From Paraspadella gotoi (Eukaryota; Chaetognatha), in assembly GCA_051294375.1 (NCBI GenBank), contig JBJCIZ010000028.1:1549576-1613575 (forward strand): 64,000 bases of DNA, in the 5' to 3' direction. The translations under genes were made by a program, and so were the position numbers. This document shows, in pieces, positions 33,559 through 47,819 of the stretch. The notes beneath the pieces are model-generated. The model searched no databases. It saw only the letters and a list, made by a program, of their open reading frames with translations, and was not told where the DNA came from. Position 1 is the stretch's first letter, and each line of letters begins with the position of its first letter.

Positions 33559-34514
33559 GGAATTTATGATTTTATACTAATTTAATTTTCACGGAAATCG
33601 ACATAAACCTTCACGTTGAAAATTTTTAAAAAAATTATTTAATCGGGAAAAGTGGGCGTAATTACTTTGTCAAGTTTGTGTAAATAAAATAAAAAAAAGG
33701 AATTTTCATAAAATATTTGTTTTTATTGTTCTTTCTTTTTGTTGATAAGATAAGATGAGATAAGATACTGAATAAAAGACGATTTATCATCGTCGTCATC
33801 CTTATTAAAGTAAAAAGTTAATTTAGTTTATTTTTTTTTTATGATCAACAATTTATTTAACCGAGATTCGTCAGTCAAAATATTTTTGTAATTATTCAAT
33901 TAAAAAATAAGTTTGAGCAAACAACGAAGGATCTGAACGCGGAATTTTGGAAATTCATTCATTGTTTAAATATAGATTATAGAGATGTATTTTCTGCTAA
34001 TATCAAAAACTGACTGGGCTAAAAATAAGATTATTATTTAATACTAATCAATAATAATAATAATCAATCATTTGTTTAACAAATTAACTTGACGTGCGAA
34101 CGCAACATTCATGACATCTGTATGAGTGTCAAGATACGAAACAAAAGCGACAAATATTTCTGGGAAATTCAACCTCATTTATTTCATTTAGTGACAACAG
34201 TTAACAGTTATTCGCATTATTAAACATTATTAAACATCGAAAGTAATTCTAAATTAAACAAGTTCGCCAAGAGTCACCGTGAAACGAAAAGATCAAATAC
34301 TGTGGGCCACAGTGTGGCTAAATTATTAATTGAACTTAAAAGCGACTTCAAATTTTGCACCCTCGTAGAAAAATTCACTGATACTTTTTTCTTTCCAGAT
34401 TGCTAAGTTTCTTAGTTAATATGTGCTTGGAAATGCCATGGTCGAATTTAAAAAAAAAATTATGAAAAAAACTGAAATATTGTAAAATTTGGGTTTGCTT
34501 TACAAATATAAATA
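33559..34514. other. Spacer after KCTD-like gene A
   Basis: AT-rich. GTTTGAGCAAACAACGAAGGATCTG near 33911 resembles the border of the dispersed tandem-unit element. No gene seen. Confidence 0.4.
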
Positions 34515-35143
34515 TTAGGGTGGAGTGATGAAAAGATTGAGTGATTGAACATTATTTTTTTGCTGCCTATGGACATATAATTAATGAATTTTAAATCCTT
34601 TTAAAAATTTTTTTAGCATAACAGTATAGCAAATTCAATTATTTATATAGTAATATCCTTACAAAATCGTCAAATTTCAAAATATTTTTTTTTATTTTTA
34701 AGAACTGATTTGGATTCGCTGTAAAAAACTAAAAAACTTTTATAAAATATGTTATATGATATTTTAATATTTAGATCATAAAAAATGATTAAAACGTTTT
34801 AACATATATAAGCTTCTACTACAGAGAATAAAAATATAAGGAATTTTCACCTTTTTTCTTATTTTAAACATTGAAAATGACAGAATTTTTGATAACATGT
34901 TTTATATTTTTGATTCAACTTTTTATGAAGAATCTGAATCTTTATTAAAAGTTTTATAAAAATTATTTTTAAAATTTACTATTTTATAAGGATATTATTA
35001 CAAATATATTATATTTTACTATTCTGTTCCCGAGATAATATGAACAAAATATTTTTTGTACTAGTTAATCATACTATCTTACATCTAAATATCATTGTTC
35101 GATCATTCAAATAAATTTTTTGTTCTTGAGTGCTCCACTCTAA
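34515..35143 (+). mobile_element. Non-autonomous DNA transposon-like element, complete copy
   Basis: 629 bp bounded by TTAGGGTGGAGTGATG and TGCTCCACTCTAA, imperfect terminal inverted repeats. The interior is AT-rich, non-coding and matches 18945-19522 in inverse orientation. Flanking AATA/AATA sequence makes a short target duplication possible but not certain. Confidence 0.65.
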
Positions 35144-35601
35144 TAAATATTGGAGTATGTATCTGAACAATCAGAATGTCAAACACTTTTTCACTTTCCC
35201 AAAGACAGCCCTTTTCATTTTATAGTTTTTTTTAGTTACAATGATCTGGCAAAAGTCTGTTACCTTACTAAACTTGGAAATATATTAATGGGAATTTTTG
35301 TTTATGCTCCCAAGACAATATACTAACTAGTAATTAATGAATGTTTAAGAAATTATAATATTCGTCTTAATTTTTTTCAAAATAAATTTTAAATTAAACT
35401 ATCAAAGAAGAGGGGAAAAATTCTTCAAAAAAAAAAAAAAAAAGCTGTTGGAAAGCAAGCGCACCAGTAGTGGTTATGATGTTAATGATTCTCAATTTGT
35501 AATAAAAAAAAAAATTAAATAAAATAAAATAGAATTTTTAAAACTAATCGAATATCAATCATATTGACATTTCTTAAAAATTTATAAAAAATTTAGTCAA
35601 T

Positions 35602-37061
35602 ATGCCGGCCCGTACGCCGAGCGTGACGGTCACCGTCCAGCCCAACACTCCGGTCCGCGTGGCCGACGGAACGACGGTCAATTTGACAGAGGGCGCCTCC
35701 GTCGATTTCGACGACGGTGCTGCCATCTCTCTGCCGGGCGGCGTCAAGATATCGTCCATCGGGGCAACGTCGGTCACGCTGTCGGCGGCTGCAGCTGCCG
35801 AAGAATCCGGAGCTGCCGCCGCTGCTAAATCTCCCGGCGGCGAATGCAGCATCATTCGTCTCAACGTGGGAGGCGTCAATTACGTGACGACGAAGGCGAC
35901 GCTCAGTAAAATTCCAGATTCGTTGTTGGGGCGAATGATGAGCGGCGAAGTGACGCCGCAAAGGGACGAAGCCGGCGCTATATTTATGGATAGAAACGGA
36001 AAGATGTTCGGGTATTTAATACATTTTTATCGACAATATTTAACTTTAAAAATACTGTTTATTCACGTTATTTTACTCGAAATACTTGCTTCGTCTTTCG
36101 GTTCAAAAATTTCAGTTTCAACGCAATCATTTTGTAACAATTTTCTGACATTAAAAATTTAAATGTGACTTATAATTTATAATATATAATATATTATAAA
36201 TCCATAATTTTATTAATGTCGAAACTAGTAAATACTTTTTTTGATGAAAAGACGAACTTGTTACTTCGTTGTTCCCAATTTTTTTTTTATCTCAGTGGAG
36301 GACGGAATTTTTAGTGAAAAGAATTCGATACCAAAGTAAAATGAACGAGAGTTTATTTCAGTATAACATCGAAGGGAAAATGCGCGCGAGAATAAAATAA
36401 CAATGACTTTTATATGAACTACTTTGTTTACCAAAGTAGGAATGTGAAAGGGAATGGAATTTTAGGCCGAAAAATATTATTTACATTTTTGTAATTCACC
36501 GAATTCTTTCTCTCAATCTTCACTTCTCAATGCAAAGCACTTTTTAATATGAGAAATTTATACCCAGTGAATATTGAATAAACAAACAAACCAAATATTT
36601 AATTTCAGCTTCATACTCGATTATCTTCGCGGAAACGATCAATTTGTTCCCTCCAAGTTCAACTTCGACGACTTGGAAAGACTGAAGCAAGAAGCAGTAT
36701 ATTATCATTTGAAAGATTTGATTTCAATTTTAGACGCGCGAGTCGGCAACTTGCACCTCCCAGAACGAGTTGAGACGGAGAGTTTTTTAAAGGTGCGCTT
36801 TTAGCCGAAGTCGTGACTTATTTTGATCACTGTATGCTTTCCTGTTACGAGTTGTCAAACATTTTAGAAAGGGACGGCGATTTAGAAATATTAATAAGCA
36901 AACCAAAAATGGATGATATTTTTCGCCATGCTGGATGCAGCCTGTTGCATTCCTCGTTTGCTTTGAGGGACGGAGATCACGTTCATAAGAGCACTTGGCG
37001 CGTTCCGATTTCGTCTTTTGATCATATCAAAATGAGGGTCGAGGAGAAAATTAAAATATAA
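35602..37061 (+). CDS. KCTD-like BTB protein, gene B, with a frame break
   Basis: Exons 35602-36011 and 36609-37061, joined at TTCGG|GTATTT and TTTCAG|C, the same intron position as gene A. The N-terminal octapeptide repeats and BTB domain are very close to gene A (PVRVADGTTVNLTEGASVDF is shared). Exon 2 reads in frame to a TAG at 36802-36804. The homology to gene A (AEVVTYFDHC, LLHSS, DHVHKSTWRVP) continues in the -1 frame to a TAA at 37059-37061. The switch point is AGT TTT TTA AAG at 36781-36792, which is a U UUU UUA heptamer in the zero frame. With one base re-read the protein is 287 residues. Choices are a pseudogene, a homopolymer sequencing error or -1 frameshifting. The proline-rich linker of gene A is missing. 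Confidence 0.72.
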
Positions 37062-38377
37062 ATAGTTACCGAATGATAATGAAAATAGTGGTAGAATTTC
37101 ATATTTACAGATATAGAATAGCTACGGCTTTTGGCTAAATATACTAATCTGAAGTTTGACAAATATTATAAACTTCCTGCCATTTATTTCATTTCGAAGA
37201 CCAACAATATTATCTTGTTCGCTTTTATTTTTTCTTTCGAAACTTTGTCTGCTTAAAGTAATGCTTAAAGTAATGCGTAGTTAAATTCCACTTTAAATTA
37301 TCAATATTATATAATCAGTATATGCGTCAATTATTTTCTTTCATTTTAAAATTAGTAGTAATCTCTCGTCTGGTTGATTTTTTTTTTTCAACATATAAAT
37401 GAATGACCAATAATTTATAAAACTACTAACTTAGCTGCAAATTGTAACAAAAAATTTACTATTTCGATCAAAAACGATGAATTTTTAAATAAAAAAAAAT
37501 ATTTCTCGATAATTTTCATATCTGTAATATCAATTAACAATTATCGAAATATTTACAAGCATACAGTTTTTCTAAACAAAACCGTGACAGTATTATCAAT
37601 TATCAAATTGGATTTGAAGTACTGTTTTTATCAAATTTTTTTCAGTTAAGACAGAAATTTGCTATGACAAAACGTGGTTGTTAGGAAAATTGTCATATCA
37701 AAAATGAAACAAAAGTATACAGATGTTAGTTAGAAAAAAGGGCTCAAAATTTAAAGAAAAAGAAAATTTTTAAACTGATAAAGTTTCCTAAAAAATTATG
37801 TTGAAAAAAATTATTTGCATTAATAACAAATCAATACACATATCCCATGTTCAAACCAACGTAATTTAACATTCAATTTTCGATACTTCTTGTGAACGTA
37901 AGTTGCATAAATTTGTGGCCTTAAGAAGCTTTTTAAAAAGCTTTTTGGAAAGTAAAATTAACATACTAAGCATAGTTAACTATGTACATTATGCAAATAC
38001 ACGAAAATAGACAGAACGGAACATTATTCGTGGAAATTTGAACGACGTTCAGGATCCGAAGGAGCACCGCTTTTTGTTTTTAAGAAATACGAAAATCTTC
38101 GGATTTAAAATTTGCGTCAGAACATTAATTAGTAGTTAAGATAATAATACGTTTCCTACAAATAAAAACAAACTTAATTATTAAATAGGGTTTGTCACAT
38201 TAAAAAAAAACACCTTAAAAACAAAAGGCACCGGCCTCCCCAAAAAAAAATCCCAATCAACCACGAGGTTAATTTGTTAAAGTTTTTTTTTCACGAAGAC
38301 TTCATCTCACCGACCACTTTTTTTTTTCAATTAATTTTTTTTCAGTCAGGGATCAATTTGGGGATCAATTATGGGGA
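37062..38377. other. AT-rich spacer
   Basis: 1.3 kb between KCTD-like gene B and the SR protein gene. No gene, repeat family or strong signal is seen. Confidence 0.45.
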
Positions 38378-39256
38378 TCAAGATCTCGACCTGGATCTGG
38401 ATTCGGATTTAGATCTAGATCGTGATTTCCTTTCTTCGTTGGCCGGCGACGGGGATCTCTTGGGCGATTTGGATTTGGATCTGGATTTGGACCTAGATTT
38501 GGATTTGGATCCAGATTTGGATCGTTTCTCGGCGGAATTGGATCTGGATCCGGCCGGGCTACGATCCCTCGATTCTTTCCGGCCGTTGACCTTCGCTCCA
38601 GCCCTTGATCCGGATCGGCTGCGGCTCCTCGACCGGCTTCTGGAGCGAGAGCGTCTTCTCCCACGGCTCCTCGAGCGGCTGCGGGAGCGACTCCTAGAGC
38701 GGTCACGCCCGCTCCTACCAGAGGTGCGATCGTCCTTTGTAAGACGGATTCGGCGTCCGTTGAGCTCCTGCCCATCCAATTCATCCAGCGCCCTCTCCAT
38801 GTCGTCTCTGGAACTGTACTCAACAACGCCCTCTCCATTACGGTCACGATGGGCGTCGCTGAAGGTGACGTCTCCCGCTTTGCGCATGAAGTCCTTCAAG
38901 TCCTGCCACGAGACGCTCGACGACAGATTCTCCACGATGATGCGGTAGTCGGTCCTGACCGGCGGACCGCGCCGGACCGGCGATCGTCGATAACCGACGC
39001 TTCGTCCTCCGGCGCCGCGACGCCCGGTTGCGCCGGGACGCCGGGCGAATTCGATGCCGAGACGCTCGCCTTGAAGACTCTTTCCGTCGAGGTCTTTGAC
39101 GGCGTCTTCGGCGTCGCGAACGTCCTCGAATTCCACGAAACCGAATCGACCCTTGATGACGATGTCGCGGATTCGTCCGTAGCCGTCGAAGAATCGCTCG
39201 AGGTCGTCCTCTCGGATGCGGGAGGAGAGCCCGCCGACGAAGACTCGGGTGCCCAT
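38378..39256 (-). CDS. SR splicing factor, SRSF4/5/6 type, intronless
   Basis: 292 residues in one exon. RRM1 has RNP2 RVFVGGLS (4-11) and RNP1 GRFGFVEF (36-43). An Arg/Gly hinge follows ([20 protein letters not shown]), then the atypical RRM2 with YRIIVENLS and the signature [17 protein letters not shown], which is diagnostic of the subfamily. From about residue 180 to the end is an RS domain with long SR/RS and SK runs, to be phosphorylated by SRPK/CLK kinases. SR proteins bind exonic enhancers and recruit U1 and U2AF. Canonical relatives have introns in the RRMs; here the frame is open throughout, which suggests either intron loss or an expressed retrocopy with no frame damage. Two starts are possible only if the MGT start is ignored; it matches the family start position. 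Confidence 0.92.
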   Translation of the reverse strand: MGTRVFVGGLSSRIREDDLERFFDGYGRIRDIVIKGRFGFVEFEDVRDAEDAVKDLDGKSLQGERLGIEFARRPGATGRRGAGGRSVGYRRSPVRRGPPVRTDYRIIVENLSSSVSWQDLKDFMRKAGDVTFSDAHRDRNGEGVVEYSSRDDMERALDELDGQELNGRRIRLTKDDRTSGRSGRDRSRSRSRSRSRSRGRRRSRSRSRSRSRSRSGSRAGAKVNGRKESRDRSPAGSRSNSAEKRSKSGSKSKSRSKSRSKSKSPKRSPSPANEERKSRSRSKSESRSRSRS

Positions 39257-39920
39257 GACGAGTAGAGAGAGTTGTTAAAATTGGAGAAGTTTTTAGTTTA
39301 TTTTCTACGCAAATATTTTAGGCTTTTTTTTTTTTTTTACCGAAATTCGTGTTTCACACTTTGTCGTTTTTTTTAAAAAAAGCAGTTCGGTGTGGCGAAT
39401 GTCGACTTATCTTTCTTTATTAAAGCGAATATAAGATTAAGGGAAGCCGAGGTTTTTGTTATCAAAAACAAGAGATTCAATTGTTTTGTCTCTTGTCTTT
39501 ATTTAAAGAAACAATGCGGGTCCGAAACTGTTTCTGTTTCGTGGCTTCAAAGTTTTCGGCTTCGCTTTTTCCCTCCAAAAATCCCAAGAGCGAAATTCAC
39601 GCGGAATAAAAGAAAAACGAGGAAGAATTAATAACAAAAAGAGAGAGAAATGATGAAGATTTCAACGAGGCCCCGCGGTACGAAAAACGCTCGATCGGGG
39701 CCCATTATAAACCAATGGAAAAAAATACCGGGTAAACAGATATTAAGAATCGAGGATCTCCGAGCTCGATCGGGGCCGCCTTAGAAAATGACAATAGCGG
39801 CGCTCGATCGGGGCCTTGAATGGGATTGTGCAATAACATGAGGGTCGCGTCGTTTGGTGACCGATGGCGGCCAGCTTTGAATAGGGTCTTTGCTTTAAAC
39901 AATTGCATTTAAATTAACAA
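39257..39920. promoter_or_regulatory. Upstream region of SR gene with three identical 14-mers
   Basis: GCTCGATCGGGGCC occurs at 39689-39702, 39764-39777 and 39802-39815, all in the same orientation, in a GC-rich island 430-560 bp upstream of the SR start codon. This looks like a cluster of binding sites for one factor. An ATTATAAACCAATGG stretch with a CCAAT box lies just after the first copy. Confidence 0.45.
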
Positions 39921-40848
39921 TATTTTAGAAACTTTGAATAAGTCTCGGGGAGAGGAAGGAAAGGGCATAGCCCAGATTCACTCCGCATAGAAATATCCAT
40001 CACTCAGTTCAGGCTCAGCGGTTAAAGATGTTCTTGAGGGTCATCTTCAGCCCAGTTAGCGCCTTCACCACACTGGTAAATTTAGAGTTAGATTTTGAAT
40101 GAATTCATTTTCCTCATATTCTTAATATTTAACAATAAATAAGAAATTTTTAAAAGTGGATTCTGATAAAGATTAAAAAGTCAGATAAAGGTTAGCATTA
40201 TAAATTTTAAGAATTTTAGTGATAAATGGGTTAAAATTAGAAAAATCTTTAACAAATTATTATCATCATCGTCATCATTCAATAAATTGGATATTTTTTT
40301 ATTAATTTTCATAGACAAATCATTAAAATTTCAAAAAGTTGTAATACACTGCGACGCAAAAAAAAGTAGCCACTTGTTAGCTTTAAATACCCTACTATTT
40401 CCTTAACTGGAAGCAGAGTAGGTTGAATTACTAATGAAATATTAAGTCATTTAAATTAATGCATGGCAGACTAGTAAGATATCAGTAAACGATTCCAGTG
40501 TGTGTGTTTCATACTTGTGTAGTAGCGTTTTTACATTTATTTTTTACCGGAATTTTTCCCAAGAATGTTTATAAAGTTTGCTAGTGAAAAAATATTCCTT
40601 AACTTCTAAGAGCGAGGCAGACTCCTATTGAGTTTCTTCGCGATTAACAAGAAAGGAAAAGACGATAAAATTATTTAAAAAAAAGTTTTTATTTCTATTC
40701 GCATTTAACAAACGAATAAATGTTTACGTTGACAGAACAAACTTTTTTTTTCCAAATCTTATTTTCTGACAAAAGACAAATTTACTCCATCAAAAGTTTC
40801 TTTGTCCATCAACGAATCTTTATTTCTTCGTCGGACGAGAATCCATGT

Positions 40849-40850
<2 letters not shown>
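39921..40850. other. Spacer, no gene seen
   Basis: AT-rich, no coding frame supported. Ends at a (CT)n tract. Confidence 0.4.

Positions 40851-40902
<52 letters not shown>
40851..40902 (+). repeat. (CT)n microsatellite touching a stop codon
   Basis: About 25 CT units. Its last bases overlap the TGA of the first cysteine-rich gene (minus strand reads GTT TGA GAGAGAG), so repeat-length changes leave the protein intact. Confidence 0.95.
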
Positions 40903-43307
<2,405 letters not shown>

Positions 43308-43967
43308 CGTCGTCGTCGTCGTCGTCGTTCTGCTTCTTTTTTTTTCTGCTTTCTTCAGTTTTTAATATTTCATTATCCAAATTTTAGTTTTTTAATTTTT
43401 TTTAAGTATTTGTTTAAACTTTTTCGTGGTAAAGAAGTTTTTTATTAGCGTTTTTTTTCCGAATGGCGGATCGGGTCTTTTTTGATCAGACTGACCGTCC
43501 CACTTTTAAATCTTTACCAATTTATTATTATTATTAAATTTAGTAGAGAAAAACATTTATTGTCACAACGAATTTTTATTCGTATTTAAAACAGACATGT
43601 TTTATTCGCAATATCATTATGTAATGTATGTATTTGAGTGTACAGGGCACATACTTGACATATTCTATCAAGAAATAAGAATATTTTTTTTAATCTTAAT
43701 TATCAGTTTTTATTTACGAAACAAAGTAAACAGGATTATGGTAACAAAAACTTTTACAAGGCCACAAAATTATCACGTCTCAACTAATTATGAACCATTG
43801 GTTTATTTAGCTATCAACCGCTTATTTCTCTAAGATAGTTTCTGTATTAAATCTTTCTTGACTAAATAGATACTTAAAAGCATTAATATGTCTTTTGGCC
43901 AGAGTTAGCTTTTCTCTATCAGCTCTCTCTCAACCCTCTTTCTTCAATCTCTAACTTTCCTCTTTCT

Positions 43968-44740
43968 TTAAAACCCCCACGTAGTCAGGAGCAGCGCCAA
44001 TGACTGGATCAGACCCACGGCCCCGCCCACTTTCGGTAAATTCTTGGCGCCGCTCGAAGAGACCGCTCCGCCGCCATTTTGACAAGGATCTCCGACCCAT
44101 TTGGCTTCGGACACAAGGACACCTGCTTTCTTGAGTTTGACCAAGTCGCAATTGCATCCATCGAAGCAGACCTGGGATTTGATGCCTGTGAGTGAGAGAG
44201 GGAGAGTGAGTGGGAGAGACAGAGAGAGAGAGGGAGAAAGAGAGAAGAAGAGATTAAGAGTAGATCACGCCAGATAGAGACAGATAAAAAGAGACAGACA
44301 TAGAGAGAGACAGCGAGACTGAGAGAGACGGAGAAAGAAAAAGAGAGAAAGCGAAAATAAAGAAACAAAGGAGACACACACAGAGAGAGAGAGAGAGAAA
44401 GACAAGTAAAAAGATAAAGAAATAGAAAGAGAGAGTCAGACAGAGAGTGAGATAGAAAGACGAAGAGGTAAAGGAACCAAGAGAGAGACGGAGACAGCTC
44501 CATCCCCCAATCTCACGAACCAGTGATGTCTCACAAGCCCGGTTCTCACCGTTAAAAAAGGTGAGGTGACAGCAACCGGTCGACTGAACGTGTTCCCACG
44601 CTAGCTTCTCCGTCTCTCCAGGCATCAAAACTGTGAGGAGTCCTTGTGAACGACAGAATTCAGCTGTGCGACAAGAGCCTACTCGTTCTGGGAGTGGAGA
44701 GAGAGAGGGAGAGAGGTAGAACGAGGGAGGGAGAGAGAGA

Positions 44741-44784
<44 letters not shown>

Positions 44785-47003
44785 GGGAGGAATATCACAG
44801 ATAATGAAGAGATATTAAGATTTGTTTCTAAAGCTTGTAAGAGAGAGAGAGAGAGAGAGGGAGAGGGAAAAGACAGTTGTCAGTCTCTTTCTGGATAACT
44901 GTTCCAAATTCATAATAACATTTTTTTTTCAAGTCAGGCATGGTAAAATATTTTTTTCGTGAAACATGTCAACTCTTTTTTTGAATTTTTTTTAAACAAT
45001 ATTTTCCGGCGATGTGTTGTCCTCGTAAAGTTCGTTTGTTCGTTTGTAATTCATTTATAAAAAGATGACCAATAAATATTTAGGAACGAAGAAGCCGATT
45101 CCTACCCATTCCTCCATCTTCACATTTGGCCGAAGTGACGGTCCGATTTTTCACAATGAGATCCAAGTTCGGGGCATTGCAACTCGGACACCAAAGACAC
45201 ACGTTCTGCTGGGATCCATCTGGTTGAGGAATTAAATATTGAAATTCAAACTGAATTCCGGTATAGAAGAAAAAGAAATGGGGCGCTCTGGGAAAAGAGA
45301 ACTCATTTTTTTTTCCGGCGGAATCTTCCAAAGATTAAAAACGATATTAACCTTTGGCAGTTAAAAATAAATGCAGTATTAGTTTTATCATCGTACCTTT
45401 ACTTCGATAATAGTTAATAATAGCTCAGCACTTTTTTTCACATTTTTTAAGACTTAATGTTTTTGGATTAAGACTTGGGATTTTTTACCGGCTATGATTT
45501 TATCTATCTTCAGGTCAACACCCATGGAAAAATCGAAAGAATTAGACCAATTATTTAATTATCTAAACTAAACGACAAGCGACGCACCGTCGTAAGCCAC
45601 TGAGCAGCAGCCATTGACGTCTTGTCCGACCAACTTCGTCTCGTTGTCAAAAGCGACGTCGACCGGAGAATGAGAATTGCACCAAGAGTCCGTGGAGCAA
45701 TTGTTGGGGCTTTCGCCATCAAAGGGAAGAGGGGTCGTTCTGAGGGGGAAGTGGAAAAAGATGGAAACCTTAAAAAGTATCTGAGGGGGAAGTGGAAAAA
45801 GATGGAAACCTTAAAAAGTATCTCGTGGATTGACTATGGAAAGATAGAGACGAGAATGACGACGAAAATGATGACGATGATAAAAACAATGAGGTAGACG
45901 ACGACAAAGAAGTCGACATAAACGACGACGACGAATTGTTATTTGTAGTTAACTGTTAAGGCAGTATAAAATGGTAATCATATCAGTCTTATCCTTGAGG
46001 GTAAAAAAAAAATAACATGTAACCTTGGTTCGCCGCCAAAAAAATAATCATTTCCACCCCTTTCTGTTCAGCCTCTTCGTCTTAGATATTTAGATATTTA
46101 TTTTATCATATTATGATTTTTAATTAATGACTTTCTAACAGGAATGATGTATGATAAGACTTATCATAAGTATAAGAAAACAGATGCTCCCTCTATTACC
46201 AGAAGACAACACTGACCTCCCCATCCCAAAGACAAGAAAAAAAATATTATGGGAATAGCCGGCTGAGCCCGCTGAGTATGCGCCATTTGGGATGGGGCAG
46301 TCTCACTGTTGTGCTGTTGGGCGCTTCCGACCCTCAGTGACGCCTCCAGTCACTGGCGCGGTTACCGTAGGACGGTTCGCTTTGCCAAGAGGGAAGTCGT
46401 TAAGACTGTGGAGGTGGAATGAACACAACGCCTGGGATAGTGTTGTTCCGCACTCTGAGCCAATGGGATTGGCTGAACGCATGGTGGACGTGAGGCGGTG
46501 TGAATATACCGCCACAGTATATTATATAATTAAATAGGGTCAGTTTTACTTTCGCCGACCGGGGTTAGAGGGGGGTTAGGGTTAATAGTTAGGTTTAAGT
46601 TAGGGTTAATAGTGGTTTAAGTTTGGTTTAGGGTTAGGGGTCGTTTTGGTTAAGAGGGTTTAGGGTTATGGTAATTAGCTAATAATTTTTTTTTAATGGG
46701 TTTTAAATTGTTTTTCAAAAGAAACCCCGGTCGGCAAGAATAAAATTTTACCATTAAATATTATAAATTAAACATTAAAGCCTTAAATATTAATATTATA
46801 ATATATACAAAAATATAAAAGAAAATTGAAATATTATCATCAATAATTATCCCACTCTAAACCTTTATCAACCCCTTGATAGTATACCCGTTCAAATTGG
46901 AAAAATTAAATCGGGTGGAAATCGGGAGCGAGGTCGTGCTCTGGCCCAAGGCGCCGCCATTTTGGATGAGGAAGAGGAAGGAAGCGATGAGAGGCGTCAC
47001 CAT
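43968..47003 (-). CDS. Two-repeat cysteine-rich, probably GPI-anchored protein, paralogue 2
   Basis: Exons 47003-46888, 45739-45588, 45219-45106, 44687-44550 and 43968-44185 (read downwards); 738 nt, 245 residues. Intron 1 is phase 2, the rest phase 1, and every junction is GT-AG. Signal peptide MVTPLIASFLFLIQNGGA. A1 has CSTDSWC and NGCC, B1 CLWCPSC and AKCEDGG, A2 CRTAEFC and TGCC, B2 CFDGCNC and KWVGDPC. A glycine/serine stretch follows, then a hydrophobic end (VGLIQSLALLLTTWGF) that fits a GPI signal. B1 in paralogues 1 and 2 has C-x2-C-x2-C where all other B exons have C-x3-C-x-C, so one cysteine is shifted. The start codon is followed by ordinary codons and preceded by a GACGAC run. Function unknown. 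Confidence 0.78.
44700..44860 (+). repeat. GA-rich tract
   Basis: Imperfect GAGA and GGGAGAGA repeats in intron 3 of paralogue 2; a similar purine-rich tract fills 44195-44500 in intron 4. Confidence 0.9.
45740..45821 (-). repeat. Perfect 41 bp tandem duplication of a 3' splice site
   Basis: Units 45740-45780 and 45781-45821 are identical. Each contains, on the minus strand, the pyrimidine tract CTTTTTCCACTTCCCCCTCAG. Paralogue 2 therefore has two equally strong acceptors 41 nt apart before exon 2; use of the distal one would shift the frame. Confidence 0.92.
46248..46520 (+). repeat. Dispersed repeat, long copy of the 28186 family
   Basis: Shares CCGACCCTCAGTGACGC and GGTGTGAATATACCGCCACA with 28186-28365 but includes an extra 90 bp internally. 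It lies in intron 1 of paralogue 2. Confidence 0.65.
46542..46748. mobile_element. Short MITE-like element, copy 2, TTAGGG-rich interior
   Basis: Terminal inverted repeats AGTTTTACTTTCGCCGACCG and its inverse near 46726-46748 match the element at 23816-23925. The interior has several GGTTAGGG and GTTTAGGG units. Confidence 0.68.
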
Positions 47004-47540
47004 CGTCGCCAGGCTTCGTCGTCGTCGCCTTCCTCGAGGTAGGCCTTATTTTCACAAAACGCCCAATTTCATCTTTAGATTTGAAACTAAGTAAATTGTT
47101 TGATTTTAAAATTTAGGTAATTTTAAAATTAGTGTTATTGTCTAAAGTTAAAGATTAAGAGGTTATATGTTTGATATTAGATGTAGGTTATATTTTAAGA
47201 TTACAAATGTAATTTAAGAATTTTTAGGAACAGAAATAGGGCGCTTTTCGAGAAGAGAGCCTTTTACGACCGGATTCGTCTCTCGCGCCGTTTCTTCTTC
47301 TCTTTTTTTTCCTTTATTTTATTCTATGTTGTATAATTTAATCTTTTCTCTTTCTTGTATCCATTTAATTTGATGAATATCCTTCTTTCAATTTTCTTTT
47401 CTTCTTAAATACTTCGGCATTTCATCCTTAAAATGGTTTTTTTCAACCTTAAAGTTTGACAGGTTTTTTTTCCCCTTTTTTTTGTTGTTAAAGAGGCGAA
47501 GCTGAGGAAGGAACGATTCTGCACGAAGCGGCAGCGGATT

Positions 47541-47549
47541 AATAATATT

Positions 47550-47590
<41 letters not shown>
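47541..47590 (+). repeat. (TAA)n microsatellite
   Basis: About 16 TAA/AAT units. Confidence 0.9.
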
Positions 47591-47591
<1 letters not shown>

Positions 47592-47819
47592 TGCTTTAAC
47601 TAGTGTACTGTACTGTACATACCCGATTCACTAAAATTATCCAAAATTATTATACGGTCTGTCGGTTATTTTCCTCCCTCAATAAAAACCCCCATCTATA
47701 ATAATTCATATTTCTTCTCTCAGGTCATTATCAAATTTTATATGAGGTTTAGGAAAAGATTCATTATCGTTTAATGCTCAGCAAGAGATTGTCACCGATA
47801 TTCAACCAATTTTTTCTAC

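Noticed and set aside
38274-38948. 224-codon plus-strand frame rich in Asp and Leu
   Set aside because: It is the antisense shadow of the SR gene: the alternating serine/arginine codons read as DLDLD on the other strand.
46560-46680. Interstitial telomeric repeats (TTAGGG-like)
   Set aside because: The units are irregular and bounded by inverted repeats shared with another locus, so a MITE explains them better. The stretch at 49660-49860 is too degenerate to call.
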